From positions 239,404 to 303,403 of the forward strand of contig NZ_CANMTX010000006.1 in NCBI RefSeq assembly GCF_947500985.1: DNA of 64,000 nt, in the 5' to 3' direction. Position 1 is the first letter of the stretch. Each line of letters opens with the position of its first letter. Positions 9,700-20,339 of the stretch are shown one piece after another. Made by a program: the position numbers and the translations under genes. A model generated the notes under the pieces. It saw nothing but the letters and a program-made list of their open reading frames with translations, had not been told where the DNA came from and made no database searches. Origin of the DNA: an uncultured Maribacter sp. (GTDB taxonomy: Bacteria; Bacteroidota; Bacteroidia; Flavobacteriales; Flavobacteriaceae).

Positions 9700-11145
9700 C
9701 TAATTAGTATTCTTCAAAACTTCTAGAAGCAAACTCCAGAATTTCTGAACAGATGAAATACTTACACGCTCATCTGGTGAGTGTGCCCCTAAAATTGTTG
9801 GTCCGAAACTTACCATATCCACATCAGGATAATTCTGTCCTAATATACCACATTCCAAACCTGCATGACAAGCAACAACCCTTGGCTCTTCTTTAAACAG
9901 ATTTACATAAGCATTCTTTGCAATCGTTAAAATCTCAGAATTCGGATTCGGATTCCAACCTGGGTAAGAGCCACTAAGCTCTACATTAAAACCACTGATC
10001 TCAAAAGCAGAACGTAAAGAATTTGCTAAATCTAATTTTGCAGTATCTACTGATGACCGTGTCAAACAGCCAATAGTTATTTCTCCCTTTTCAACTTTTA
10101 CAATTGCTATGTTATTTGAAGTTTCTACCAAATCATCGATAGCACCACTCATGGCATAAACTCCGTTATGAGCAGCATAAACAGCCTTAACCAATTTTTC
10201 TTGAGCACCTAAACCCATTACTTTTTTAGCAGGCTTAATTTCAGGTAATTCAATTTGTAAATTAGGCTCTTGAACACTCAACTCTGCTTTAATAGCTTCA
10301 GAAAGCTTATTTACTTTCTTTAAGAATTTATCAACGTGTTTTTCACCTACATTTATTTTACAAACACTTTCCCTAGGTATCGCATTTCTTAAACTGCCAC
10401 CGTTCAAAGAACTAATACGAACATTAAAATCAAGTCCTAAATAAAGTAATCTATTCATAATCTTATTGGCATTACCCAAACCTTTATGAATATCCATACC
10501 ACTATGACCACCTTTTAAACCTTTAACCGTTATCTCTATACCAGCATCACCATGGGTATCATCTTTTTCATTGTAGGTTCTAGTTGCAGTAACATCAATA
10601 CCACCTGCACAACCTATATCAATTTCGTCATCTTCCTCCGTATCTAGATTCAAAAGAATTTCACCTTGCAAAACTCCTGCTTTCAATTCAAAAGCTCCAG
10701 TCATTCCAGTTTCTTCATCAATTGTAAATAAAGCTTCAAGAGCAGGATGCTGTATATCTGTACTTTCTAAAAGCGCCATAATTGCAGCTACTCCCATACC
10801 ATTATCAGCCCCTAATGTTGTTCCGTTTGCCTTTACCCAATCTTCGTCGACATACATTTCTATACCTTGGGTATCAAAATCAAATACAGTATCTGCATTT
10901 TTTTGATGTACCATATCTAAATGACTCTGCAGCGTTATCATCTTTTTATCTTCCATGCCTTTTGTGGCAGGCTTTCTTATAATAACATTACCTATTTCAT
11001 CAGAGAAAGTTTCTAGACCAAGAGCATTGCCAAACTCCAACATAAAGCTAATGACCCTTTCCTCTTTTTTAGAAGGTCTGGGCACCGCATTCAATCTAGA
11101 AAAATTGTTCCAAACTGAGATTGGCTCTAATTTATTTATATCCAT
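9700..11145 (-). CDS. pepD: aminoacyl-histidine dipeptidase (M20 family, PepD-like)
   Basis: MITLQSHLDMVHQKN, LGADNGMGVAAIMALLE, FTIDEETGMTGAFEL, KGGHSGMDIHKG. Confidence 0.92.
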   Translation of the reverse strand: MDINKLEPISVWNNFSRLNAVPRPSKKEERVISFMLEFGNALGLETFSDEIGNVIIRKPATKGMEDKKMITLQSHLDMVHQKNADTVFDFDTQGIEMYVDEDWVKANGTTLGADNGMGVAAIMALLESTDIQHPALEALFTIDEETGMTGAFELKAGVLQGEILLNLDTEEDDEIDIGCAGGIDVTATRTYNEKDDTHGDAGIEITVKGLKGGHSGMDIHKGLGNANKIMNRLLYLGLDFNVRISSLNGGSLRNAIPRESVCKINVGEKHVDKFLKKVNKLSEAIKAELSVQEPNLQIELPEIKPAKKVMGLGAQEKLVKAVYAAHNGVYAMSGAIDDLVETSNNIAIVKVEKGEITIGCLTRSSVDTAKLDLANSLRSAFEISGFNVELSGSYPGWNPNPNSEILTIAKNAYVNLFKEEPRVVACHAGLECGILGQNYPDVDMVSFGPTILGAHSPDERVSISSVQKFWSLLLEVLKNTN

Positions 11146-11213
11146 ACTATTATTTTCATGGTTAGTGCCTGCAAAAATACTGATAGAAAAAGGATTTCGC
11201 TATTTTTGAGATA

Positions 11214-12281
11214 ATGAAGATATCTTTAAAGAATGCCATTGTAATTTCATTGATTCCCCAAATCATTATTGTAAAATGGCTAGGTACGCGGTCAAACTTA
11301 GTTGACAAATACTTTAGTAACGGATTATATCCTATAATTTCTAAATTCTTTAGACTCCTATTTGGATGGATACCCTTTTCAGTAGGTGATATCATTTACT
11401 TCGTGTTAATAGTACTTGCAATCCTTTACCTAATTAAAAACAGAAAATACATTTGGCGAAATAAACTAAAATTTTTACAGAATGTAGCCATGGTACTATC
11501 CGTCGCTTATTTCACATTTCATGTCATGTGGGGCATGAATTATTATAGAGAACCATTAGCTAAAAAATTAGAATTAGTACCAAATAAAGATTATCAAGAC
11601 CTACTTGAATTTACAGAACGGTTAATTCAAAAAACGAACGAAACACAAGTAACTATCACAAATGACTCAAGTTTAGCAGTCAAAATTCCATATTCTCAAA
11701 AGGAGATTTTCAATAAAACAATTCAAGGTTACGACCATTTAAAAACGATACATCCATTTTTAGCTTACGATAGACCAAGTATAAAAACATCCTTATTTAG
11801 TACAGGCTTAACATATATGGGCTACGCCGGATATTTAAACCCATTTACGAACGAAGCTCAGGTAAATGACCTACTGCCCAACTTTAGATTCCCTTTTGTT
11901 GCCGGTCATGAAATTGGTCACCAGTTGGGGTATTCTGCAGAAAACGAAACAAACTTTATAGGTTATCTGGTTACTTCTAATAACGAAGATGAATATTTTA
12001 AATATGCAGCTTATGCCTATGGTTTAGGGTATTGCTTAAATGATATTAGACGATCGGATAAAGAAGATTTCGACAGATTAATGCTTCAACTAAACGCTGG
12101 GGTTAAAAGTAATTTTCAAGAAATGGCAATTTTCTGGAACTCTTATGAAAATCCTATGGAACCCGTATTTAAATCTATTTTTGATACGTTCTTAAAAGCT
12201 AATAACCAAAAAGAAGGGATTAAAAGTTATAGTGCTGTAGTACTCTTTTTAGTCGCTTATCACAAAGATCATCAACTTTAA
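11214..12281 (+). CDS. DUF3810 multi-TM protein with HEIGH metalloprotease-like motif
   Basis: N-terminal TMs, VAGHEIGHQLGYSAENETNFIGYLV. Confidence 0.85.
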   Translation: MKISLKNAIVISLIPQIIIVKWLGTRSNLVDKYFSNGLYPIISKFFRLLFGWIPFSVGDIIYFVLIVLAILYLIKNRKYIWRNKLKFLQNVAMVLSVAYFTFHVMWGMNYYREPLAKKLELVPNKDYQDLLEFTERLIQKTNETQVTITNDSSLAVKIPYSQKEIFNKTIQGYDHLKTIHPFLAYDRPSIKTSLFSTGLTYMGYAGYLNPFTNEAQVNDLLPNFRFPFVAGHEIGHQLGYSAENETNFIGYLVTSNNEDEYFKYAAYAYGLGYCLNDIRRSDKEDFDRLMLQLNAGVKSNFQEMAIFWNSYENPMEPVFKSIFDTFLKANNQKEGIKSYSAVVLFLVAYHKDHQL

Positions 12282-12455
12282 AATAGGATTAGAACTTCGC
12301 GATCCTAAAGCAATATATTAGTCTTTCCATTAATATTTTAAGAAAATAATGGCTATTCTCAATTACTGCCTATTCAACTGTTAAAGAAAAGTGAAACAGA
12401 CCGAATTTACTGTAGAATCCGAGTATTTTTAAAACACTAATTCAAACCAAACGTA

Positions 12456-15410
12456 ATGAAAAAACTATTCTTTGCGCTATGCCTACTCGGGTATGGCTCA
12501 TTTTTAACTGCACAAGATTATTTCCCAGAAAATGCTGGGGTAAAAGTCAACAATAACAACTACACGGCTTTTACAAATGCAAAAATCTTCGTAACCCCTA
12601 CACAAGTAATTGAAAAGGGAACATTATTAATTCAACACGGCAAAGTCGTAAGTGCTTCAAACTCTGTTAGCATTCCAAAAAATGCTGTTGTAATTGATGT
12701 AGAAGGCAAATCTATTTATCCTTCCTTCATTGACGTGTATTCCAAATTTGGCGTAGAACAGGCAAAGAAAAAACCAGGTAGAGGCAGATCTACCCAATAT
12801 GAACCATCAAGAGAAGGGTATTACTGGAACGATCATATAATGCCAGAAAACAAAGCAATTGAAAAATTCACTTATGATGACAAGGAAGCCAAAATACTTC
12901 GTGAAGCTGGTTTCGGTGTCGTTAACTCTCACATTCAAGATGGTATTGCCAGAGGTACTGGTGTTCTTATTGCTTTAAACGGAAACGGAACTAATGCGAA
13001 TAGAATTTTAGATGACCGTTCTGCGCAATATTTTTCTTTAAGCAGAAGTATTGCCAAAGGGCAATCTTACCCAGGTTCATTAATGGGAACATTGGCGCTG
13101 TTGAGACAAATGTATAGTGATGCCGACTGGTACGGTAAAGGCAATGCCTCTACTACAGATTTATCATTAGAAGCATTGAACAATAATAAGAACTTAGTTC
13201 AAATTTTCGAAGCTAAAGATAAGTCTCATGATTTACGTGCCGATAAAATTGGAGATGCTAACGGAATACAGTACACCATACTAGGTGGTGGTAATGAGTT
13301 TGAACGTATTGAAGAAATAAAGGCTACGAATGCCAAATACATTCTACCGCTAAATTTTCCAGATGTGTATGATGTTTCTAATCCGTATGCTGTTGGTTAT
13401 GTTTCTTTACAAGATATGCGTTATTGGAACCAGGCTCCATCAAATCCTAAAGTTTTGGCTGATAACGGAATTCAATTCTCTCTTACTACACATGACCTAA
13501 AATCAGCTGCAAACTTCAAAGAAAAGCTAATGAAAGCCATTGAATACGGTCTTTCATCTACAAAGGCTTTAGAAGCATTGACTACAGTACCTGCTCAGAT
13601 TTTGGGAAAATCAAATAAAATTGGTTCTTTAAAAACAGGAACTCTTGCCAACTTCTTAATCACATCAGGTGATGTTTTTGATAAATCTACCACACTTTAC
13701 GAAAACTGGGTTCAGGGTACAAAAAGTGTTGTTAATTCAATGGACTCAAAAGATATTCGTGGAGATTACAACTTAACCGTTCAAAGAAAATCTTATGATG
13801 TTTCTATAACTGGAGAAATCTCTAAACCTAAAATTGAGGTAAAACAAGACACTTCAAAATTGTCTTCTAAAATTGCCTATAAAGACAATTGGGTAACTAT
13901 TTCATTTGCTACAGATAAAGGTGAAAAAACATATAGAATGATTGGTGCTATAACCACAGCATCAGACAATTTATCAGGTCGTTTGGTTTTACCAGATGGT
14001 ACTGAATCTCAATTCACGGCAACTAAATCTAAATCTTTCACAGAAAAAGAAGCAGAGAAAAGCAAAACCGCAGAAGCGATAAAAGTAATGCCAGTAACTT
14101 TCCCTAATGTAGGATATGGATTCGCATCAAAACCAAAAGCACAAAACACATTGTTCAAAAATGCTACGGTATGGACAAGTGAAGATGCTGGTGTTTTAGA
14201 AAATACCGATGTTCTAATTAAGAATGGAAAAATTGTTAAAATAGGAAATGACTTAAGCGCTGGTGGCGCAACAGTAATCGATGCTACTGGTAAACACTTA
14301 ACAGCCGGTATTATTGACGAACATAGTCATATTGCAGCTTTAGCAGTTAACGAAGCTGGTCAAAATAGCTCCGCAGAGGTAAAAATGGAAGACGTTGTTG
14401 ACCCAGAACACATGGGTATTTATAGATCTCTTGCAGGTGGGGTAACTTCATTACAATTACTGCACGGTTCCGCAAACCCAATCGGTGGTCGATCTGCCAT
14501 ATTGAAATTAAAATGGGGCGAAGAAGCAGACGGACTAATTTATGATAACTCGCCAAAGTTTATCAAATTCGCCCTTGGTGAAAATGTAAAACAAAGTAAC
14601 TGGGGAAGCGTCTCTCGTTTTCCACAAACACGTATGGGTGTTGAACAGATGTACATGAACTATTTCCAAAGAGCTAAAGAATATGACACCAAAAAGAAAA
14701 ATGGTGAGTCATATAGATATGATGAAGAAATGGAAGTTTTGGCAGAAATTATAAACGGAGAACGTTTTATTTCTTGTCACTCTTATGTTCAGAGCGAGAT
14801 AAATATGATGATGAAAGTTGCCGAGCATTTCGGATTCAGAATTAATACGTTCACTCATATCTTAGAAGGTTATAAAGTAGCCGATAAAATGGCAGAACAT
14901 GGGGCTGGTGCTGGCACCTTCAGTGACTGGTGGGCATACAAGTTTGAAGTAAACGATGCTATACCTTTCAATGCTGCAATAATGCAAAAACAAGGTGTTG
15001 TTACAGCTATTAATAGTGATGACCGTGAAATGATCAGAAGGTTAAACCAAGAAGCTGCCAAAACTATTAAGTATGGTGGCATGACAGAATTAGAAGCTTG
15101 GAAAATGGTAACTATCAACCCTGCGAAATTATTACACTTAGATGATCGTGTAGGTAGTATTAAAGAAGGCAAAGATGCCGATTTGGTATTATGGTCAGGT
15201 AGTCCGTTATCAATTTATTCTAAAGCCGAAAAAACCATGATTGAAGGTGTTACTTATTTTGATTTAGAAACCGACAAGAAGAACCGCGAAACTATTAAGA
15301 AGGAAAGAAACGAGTTGGTCACTATGATGCTTAAAGAAAAAAGTGGCGGTAAAAAGACGCAAGGTCCAAAACAAAGTGTAAAAAGAGATTTTACTTGCGA
15401 AAGCCTTTAA
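12456..15410 (+). CDS. two-domain amidohydrolase-family protein, secreted
   Basis: Signal peptide; two amidohydrolase-like halves; C-terminal half has GIIDEHSHIA, CHSY, FTHILEG, AINSDD metal-site motifs. Confidence 0.88.
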   Translation: MKKLFFALCLLGYGSFLTAQDYFPENAGVKVNNNNYTAFTNAKIFVTPTQVIEKGTLLIQHGKVVSASNSVSIPKNAVVIDVEGKSIYPSFIDVYSKFGVEQAKKKPGRGRSTQYEPSREGYYWNDHIMPENKAIEKFTYDDKEAKILREAGFGVVNSHIQDGIARGTGVLIALNGNGTNANRILDDRSAQYFSLSRSIAKGQSYPGSLMGTLALLRQMYSDADWYGKGNASTTDLSLEALNNNKNLVQIFEAKDKSHDLRADKIGDANGIQYTILGGGNEFERIEEIKATNAKYILPLNFPDVYDVSNPYAVGYVSLQDMRYWNQAPSNPKVLADNGIQFSLTTHDLKSAANFKEKLMKAIEYGLSSTKALEALTTVPAQILGKSNKIGSLKTGTLANFLITSGDVFDKSTTLYENWVQGTKSVVNSMDSKDIRGDYNLTVQRKSYDVSITGEISKPKIEVKQDTSKLSSKIAYKDNWVTISFATDKGEKTYRMIGAITTASDNLSGRLVLPDGTESQFTATKSKSFTEKEAEKSKTAEAIKVMPVTFPNVGYGFASKPKAQNTLFKNATVWTSEDAGVLENTDVLIKNGKIVKIGNDLSAGGATVIDATGKHLTAGIIDEHSHIAALAVNEAGQNSSAEVKMEDVVDPEHMGIYRSLAGGVTSLQLLHGSANPIGGRSAILKLKWGEEADGLIYDNSPKFIKFALGENVKQSNWGSVSRFPQTRMGVEQMYMNYFQRAKEYDTKKKNGESYRYDEEMEVLAEIINGERFISCHSYVQSEINMMMKVAEHFGFRINTFTHILEGYKVADKMAEHGAGAGTFSDWWAYKFEVNDAIPFNAAIMQKQGVVTAINSDDREMIRRLNQEAAKTIKYGGMTELEAWKMVTINPAKLLHLDDRVGSIKEGKDADLVLWSGSPLSIYSKAEKTMIEGVTYFDLETDKKNRETIKKERNELVTMMLKEKSGGKKTQGPKQSVKRDFTCESL

Positions 15411-15448
15411 TTCACCAAGCTATAGTTCAAAAAATAAAAAACATACAA

Positions 15449-16741
15449 ATGAAAAAATTTATAACCTTAATCATAGCCTTAGGTCTGGTCATACCAACTA
15501 TGGCACAACAAACGCCCGGTTCTAAACAAACCGAAGCCATTACCATTGAAGGCGCTACTGCCCACTTGGGAAACGGTGAAGTAATTGAAAGTTCTTTGAT
15601 TATGTTCGAAGACGGAAAAATAACTTTCGTAGGCGATTCTAAAATGAAAATTGCCAGAAAAGGAAAAGTAATCGATGCTACAGGCAAACACGTCTACCCA
15701 GGCTTCATTGCACCTGCCAAAACACTAGGTTTAGTAGAAATAGACGCGGTTAGAGCATCTAAAGATGAAGATGAAATAGGAGATTTCATATCGCATGTTA
15801 GAAGCTTGATTGCCTATAACGCTGAATCTAAAGTAGTAGAGAGCATGCGCCCAAACGGAGTTTTGATTGGACAAATTGCTCCATCTGGAGGTCGTATTTC
15901 AGGTACATCAAGTATTGTACAATTTGACGCCTGGAATTGGGAAGATGCCGCTATAAAAGTAGATGACGGAATTCATTTAAACTGGCCAACTACCTTTAAG
16001 CAAGGTCGCTGGTGGGCTGGTGAAGACCCAGGATATCACCCAAACAAAGATTATGCTAAACAAGCGGAAGAAGTCGTTACATTTTTCAAAAATGCTGAAG
16101 CTTATGGTCAATCAACTCCGAAAGAAGTAAATCCTGCCTATGCTGCCATGCAAGGTGTATTTGATGGTAGTCAAAAACTATATGTTCATGCAGATGATGA
16201 AAAGCAAATCATAGATGCAATCAACACTTTAAAGTCTAATGGCGCCAAAGAAGTCGTATTAATTGGTGGTTATCATGCCTATAAAATTCCTGAGTTTTTA
16301 AAGAGCAATAACATTCCTGTTTTGGTTCAGTACACACACAACCTACCTGTATTTGATGATGATGATTATGATCTACCTTATAAATTACCTAAGTTGTTAG
16401 TAGATGCGGGTTTATTAGTAGGAATTCAAAATTCAGATGCGGTGAACTTTCAAACTAGAAACTTACCTTTCTATGCGGGTCAAGCAGCACAACAAGGTTT
16501 GAACAAAGAAGTAGCCGTTCAATTATTAACAGGTAATACTGCCAAGATTTTAGGCATAGATGATCTTTACGGAACATTAGAGAATGGCAAAAGTGCCACA
16601 CTTTTCATATCGGAAGGTGATGCTTTAGAAATGGCCGGAAATCAATTAACACATGTTTTTATTGATGGTAGAACAGTTTCATTAGAAACACACCAAACTG
16701 AGCTTTGGAAACGCTATATGGGCAAGTACGAAGGAGAATAG
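15449..16741 (+). CDS. amidohydrolase-family protein, secreted (start at MKKFITLIIALGLVIPTMAQ)
   Basis: Signal peptide; VIDATGKHVYPGFIAPAKTLGL... and C-terminal NTAKILGIDDLYGTLENGKSATLFI. Confidence 0.85.
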   Translation: MKKFITLIIALGLVIPTMAQQTPGSKQTEAITIEGATAHLGNGEVIESSLIMFEDGKITFVGDSKMKIARKGKVIDATGKHVYPGFIAPAKTLGLVEIDAVRASKDEDEIGDFISHVRSLIAYNAESKVVESMRPNGVLIGQIAPSGGRISGTSSIVQFDAWNWEDAAIKVDDGIHLNWPTTFKQGRWWAGEDPGYHPNKDYAKQAEEVVTFFKNAEAYGQSTPKEVNPAYAAMQGVFDGSQKLYVHADDEKQIIDAINTLKSNGAKEVVLIGGYHAYKIPEFLKSNNIPVLVQYTHNLPVFDDDDYDLPYKLPKLLVDAGLLVGIQNSDAVNFQTRNLPFYAGQAAQQGLNKEVAVQLLTGNTAKILGIDDLYGTLENGKSATLFISEGDALEMAGNQLTHVFIDGRTVSLETHQTELWKRYMGKYEGE

Positions 16742-16764
16742 TGATTTTAATAAGTTGATATATC

Positions 16765-16800
16765 AAAAGAGGCTGTCTACAATTGTAGACAGCCTCTTTT
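16765..16800. terminator. bidirectional rho-independent terminator
   Basis: AAAAGAGGCTGTCTAC-AATT-GTAGACAGCCTCTTTT. Confidence 0.87.
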
Positions 16801-16813
16801 GATTTAAAATAAA

Positions 16814-17227
16814 TTAGCTATTTTTTTTAGCAAGCATATATCCTAGATATCCCATAGGCATATAAGCTACTATAATATCTAAGGCAGTAAACCACATTGG
16901 TCCGCCGAGCATTGCAATATTTGCTGTTCCACCAATTAAGAAAAACAAACCAACAAGTAATGCCATAGTCATTTTTCTTGTAGCTGCGATTTTCGTTGCT
17001 ATAACTGCACCCACCAACGTTCCTAAGGCATGGGCAAGAAACGGAAAAATAAAATGTTTAGGTTCAAATAAGTGCATAGAAGCCTTTAGCCCTTCCATAG
17101 TTGTAATATCCCCGCCTTCTGGTGGCGGAATAATAGAACCACTGACCATAATAATTCCCATATTAACAATGCTACCAACAACAATTCCGGCTACGACTGC
17201 CAAAATATTCTTTAGAACAGGATTCAT
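16814..17227 (-). CDS. hypothetical 4-TM membrane protein
   Basis: 137 aa, hydrophobic segments throughout. Confidence 0.7.
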   Translation of the reverse strand: MNPVLKNILAVVAGIVVGSIVNMGIIMVSGSIIPPPEGGDITTMEGLKASMHLFEPKHFIFPFLAHALGTLVGAVIATKIAATRKMTMALLVGLFFLIGGTANIAMLGGPMWFTALDIIVAYMPMGYLGYMLAKKNS

Positions 17228-17248
17228 ATATAAAAATTTAATTGGTTA

Positions 17249-18439
17249 CTATCTGGTCTTTACAAAAGGTACTACCTCACCTACTACATATATCTCATCT
17301 CTTGGTTCTAAATTAATAAACCCGTCAGCTTTTGCCAAACTGGTTAAATCTCCTGAACCATTTTCAACAACAGGTGTTGCACAAAATATACCGTCTTTTG
17401 ATTCTGTATTAACTTGAATAAATCGGGTTAGCGGCTGTGTTAGTTTAATTGCCGCACTTAGCTTAATATACGAATTTTCTAATGGAAGCCCCCAAGAGGT
17501 CTGTAACCATGGTAAAAAATAGAGGTGATAATTGGCAAATGTAGAAACTGGGTTTCCTGGAAAAGAAAAAATAACCGTTTTCAATTTTGGGTGAATACCG
17601 AACCAAAATGGTTTTCCTGGTCTTTGTAACACTCTATGAAACACTTTTTGAACTCCCAAAGACTCCATTACCTCAGGAATAAAATCGAACTTACCTTTAG
17701 ACACTCCACCACTTAGTAAAAGCACATCGTTTTCAGTTAAAGCTTTCTTCAACTCCTTTTTTATTATCTCTTTCTCATCTAATAAATGAAGAGAACTGGC
17801 TTCAATTTTAGAATTCAATAATGCCGCTTCAATAGTCAACATATTAGATTTTCTAATTTGATATGGCTTGGGAATGTCCTTTACCTCTACCAATTCATTA
17901 CCTGTAGCAATAGTGCAAATTTTAGGATTACCCATAACCTTTACTGTAGCTTTCCCGACCGTAGCCATTATTCCGATTTCCGCTGGAGTAATTTTTTTTC
18001 CTTTTGATAAAAGAAGAGCACCCGCTTTTTCATCGCTACCTTGATAATGTATATTCTGACCTTTTTTGACCTTCTCGTTAATTGTAACCTTGCTATCTAC
18101 AATAGTGATGTGTTCATACATAACAACAGTATCGCAATTCGTTGGTACTACAGCACCCGTCATCACTTCCAAACAATTACTTTTATCTTTTAAAACTTGT
18201 TGAACTTCACCAGCGGCAGCTACTCCTTCAACTACAAAAGACTGACCATTATTTACAAAATCTGAGAACTGAATTGCTATACCATCTTTGGTTGCACGAT
18301 CAAACGGAGGAAAATCTCTATCGGCATAAATATCTTCTGCCAATACTCTATTCAAGCTACCCATAAGTGAAACAGCCTCAACACCTAAGTCTAGAGGATG
18401 GTCTAATACTTTTTGAAATGCTTCTTTAAATGTTATCAT
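17249..18439 (-). CDS. moeA: molybdopterin molybdotransferase MoeA
   Basis: DRDFPPFDRATKDGIAI, MTGAVVPTNCDTVVMYE, LLSGGVSKGKFDFIPEV, FSFPGNPVSTF. Confidence 0.95.
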   Translation of the reverse strand: MITFKEAFQKVLDHPLDLGVEAVSLMGSLNRVLAEDIYADRDFPPFDRATKDGIAIQFSDFVNNGQSFVVEGVAAAGEVQQVLKDKSNCLEVMTGAVVPTNCDTVVMYEHITIVDSKVTINEKVKKGQNIHYQGSDEKAGALLLSKGKKITPAEIGIMATVGKATVKVMGNPKICTIATGNELVEVKDIPKPYQIRKSNMLTIEAALLNSKIEASSLHLLDEKEIIKKELKKALTENDVLLLSGGVSKGKFDFIPEVMESLGVQKVFHRVLQRPGKPFWFGIHPKLKTVIFSFPGNPVSTFANYHLYFLPWLQTSWGLPLENSYIKLSAAIKLTQPLTRFIQVNTESKDGIFCATPVVENGSGDLTSLAKADGFINLEPRDEIYVVGEVVPFVKTR

Positions 18440-18505
18440 AGAGTTAAAGATAAAACGATTATAATATTTACTCTTGAAGATTTACTGCAATATTAATTTG
18501 AGCTT

Positions 18506-19282
18506 TTAAAACAAGTCAAGCCCATTGACCAATAATACTCTAACACCCACTACAAATACAAGTAATGCTGTTACTCTTTTTATGCCATTTGCCGATAGTT
18601 TTTTGAGACTGATACGAATACCTAACTGTCCGCCAAGTAAAACTGCTATAACCAAGCAAATGGTTTCTCGCCATGGCAGTGATAGCGAATCACTAGTAAT
18701 CAATCCGAATAAACCGGATATCGAATTAACCAAAATAAAGAAACTTGCTAAGGCTGCTATTTTTATGGCTTTGTTCCATCGTAAATGATTTAGAACCGGA
18801 GCTAAAAATATACCTCCACCGATGCCTACTAATCCTGATAGGAATCCAATTCCTGCTCCTAACGCATAACTTAAATAGTTAGGGTAATCTTCCACTTCCT
18901 TTTTTGATTTGTTAATCTCAAAAGTCTGAACAGCCAAGAACAGGGCGGAAAGAATAAGTGAGCATCCTAAAATTATAAAAAAGACGCTTTCTTTTAATCG
19001 GAATGTTGCACCTATATATGCTAACGCAATACTCGCCAAAACAAAAGGAAGAAAATCTTTTAGTCTTGCATGACCATTTTTAAAATACAGATACGTGCTA
19101 CCTGAAACTACCACCAAATTACAAACCAATGCAATAGAGCGGATGGCAAAAAAACTAGTTAAAAAAAGTGTCAATATAGCCAAATAACTAGAGCCACCGC
19201 CAAAACCTACAGAAGAATACAAGGTGGCTATGATAAAAAACCCGATGCATAAAAACACCAATTGCTCAATAGGTATCAACAT
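18506..19282 (-). CDS. sulfite exporter TauE/SafE family membrane protein
   Basis: Multi-TM; SVGFGGGSSYLAIL and GIGFLSGLVGIGGGIFLAPVL repeat motifs. Confidence 0.9.
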   Translation of the reverse strand: MLIPIEQLVFLCIGFFIIATLYSSVGFGGGSSYLAILTLFLTSFFAIRSIALVCNLVVVSGSTYLYFKNGHARLKDFLPFVLASIALAYIGATFRLKESVFFIILGCSLILSALFLAVQTFEINKSKKEVEDYPNYLSYALGAGIGFLSGLVGIGGGIFLAPVLNHLRWNKAIKIAALASFFILVNSISGLFGLITSDSLSLPWRETICLVIAVLLGGQLGIRISLKKLSANGIKRVTALLVFVVGVRVLLVNGLDLF

Positions 19283-20339
19283 AATTTTTTATCTGGTTCA
19301 TACCACCGGTAACATTGACAAAATCTTTACCTGGGAATAATTCTTGTAACTGAACAATCGCCTTTTTACTTCGTACACCAGACTGACAAATAACATAAAC
19401 GGTAGTTTCTAGATCAACCTCAGCTACTCTATCTGTTAATTCACCTAAAGGAATATGTTTGGCTTCTTTTAAATGTTGTCTTTGAAATTCTTTTACCGTG
19501 CGCACATCAATTAGTTCAACAGTCTGTTCAACTAGAATAGTACTAAATTCCTCAGCTTCTACTGATTTTAATGGAAGTTCACAATCAAACTCATAACTAG
19601 TTGCGAGTGTTTTAATTTCGTTGTTACCTGGTTGTAACTTAAACTTCATTCGTTGTGTTCGTTGAGTAAGCGTATCAAAAAGCAATAGAACACCTGATAA
19701 CACATCTCCTATTTCTGCAAGTAATTTTACTGCTTCTAAAGCTTGTAAATTACCAACAATACCAGGCAAAATACCCAACACGCCATTTTCGTTACAATTA
19801 GGCACCGCATCTGCTGCAGGCATAGTCGGGAACAAACAACGATATGTTGGTCCGCCTTTATAATTAAAAACACTTACCTGACCTTCAAAAGAATGTAACG
19901 CACCATAAACAAAAGGTTTATTTGCAATTACACAGGCATCATTAATTAAATATCTAGCGGGGAAATTATCGGTAGCATCAATAACGATATCATAATTTAT
20001 AATAATATCAAGTGCGTTAGCGACCGATAAAAAAGTTTGATACGTATGTATTTGTGTACTAGAATTCTGTGCAGCCAATTGATTTTTAGCAGCAATCACT
20101 TTCGGAATGCCCACCATATCTTCGGTAAACAAAACCTGACGATGAAGGTTAGATAATGAAACTACATCAGCATCAACAATACCTAAAGTACCCACGCCCA
20201 TGGCATTTAAATAGGTTAGAACCGGAACTCCTAGTCCGCCAGCACCAACCACAAGCACTTTTGCCTGACTTAATTTCTGTTGACCTTCAGTTCCAAATCC
20301 GTCTAAAGTAATTTGTCTTTGGTAACGATTTTGGTTCAT
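19266..20339 (-). CDS. moeB: MoeB/ThiF-family adenylyltransferase with C-terminal rhodanese domain
   Basis: RYQRQITLDGFGTEGQQKLSQAKVLVVGAGGLG; DATDNFPARYLINDAC; C-terminal IDVRTVKEFQRQHL...VICQSGVRSKKA. Confidence 0.9.
   Translation of the reverse strand: MNQNRYQRQITLDGFGTEGQQKLSQAKVLVVGAGGLGVPVLTYLNAMGVGTLGIVDADVVSLSNLHRQVLFTEDMVGIPKVIAAKNQLAAQNSSTQIHTYQTFLSVANALDIIINYDIVIDATDNFPARYLINDACVIANKPFVYGALHSFEGQVSVFNYKGGPTYRCLFPTMPAADAVPNCNENGVLGILPGIVGNLQALEAVKLLAEIGDVLSGVLLLFDTLTQRTQRMKFKLQPGNNEIKTLATSYEFDCELPLKSVEAEEFSTILVEQTVELIDVRTVKEFQRQHLKEAKHIPLGELTDRVAEVDLETTVYVICQSGVRSKKAIVQLQELFPGKDFVNVTGGMNQIKNYVDTY

Noticed and set aside
9940-9965. Short tandem CGGATT repeat
   Set aside because: Encodes NPNPN within the conserved pepD coding sequence; explained by codon usage.
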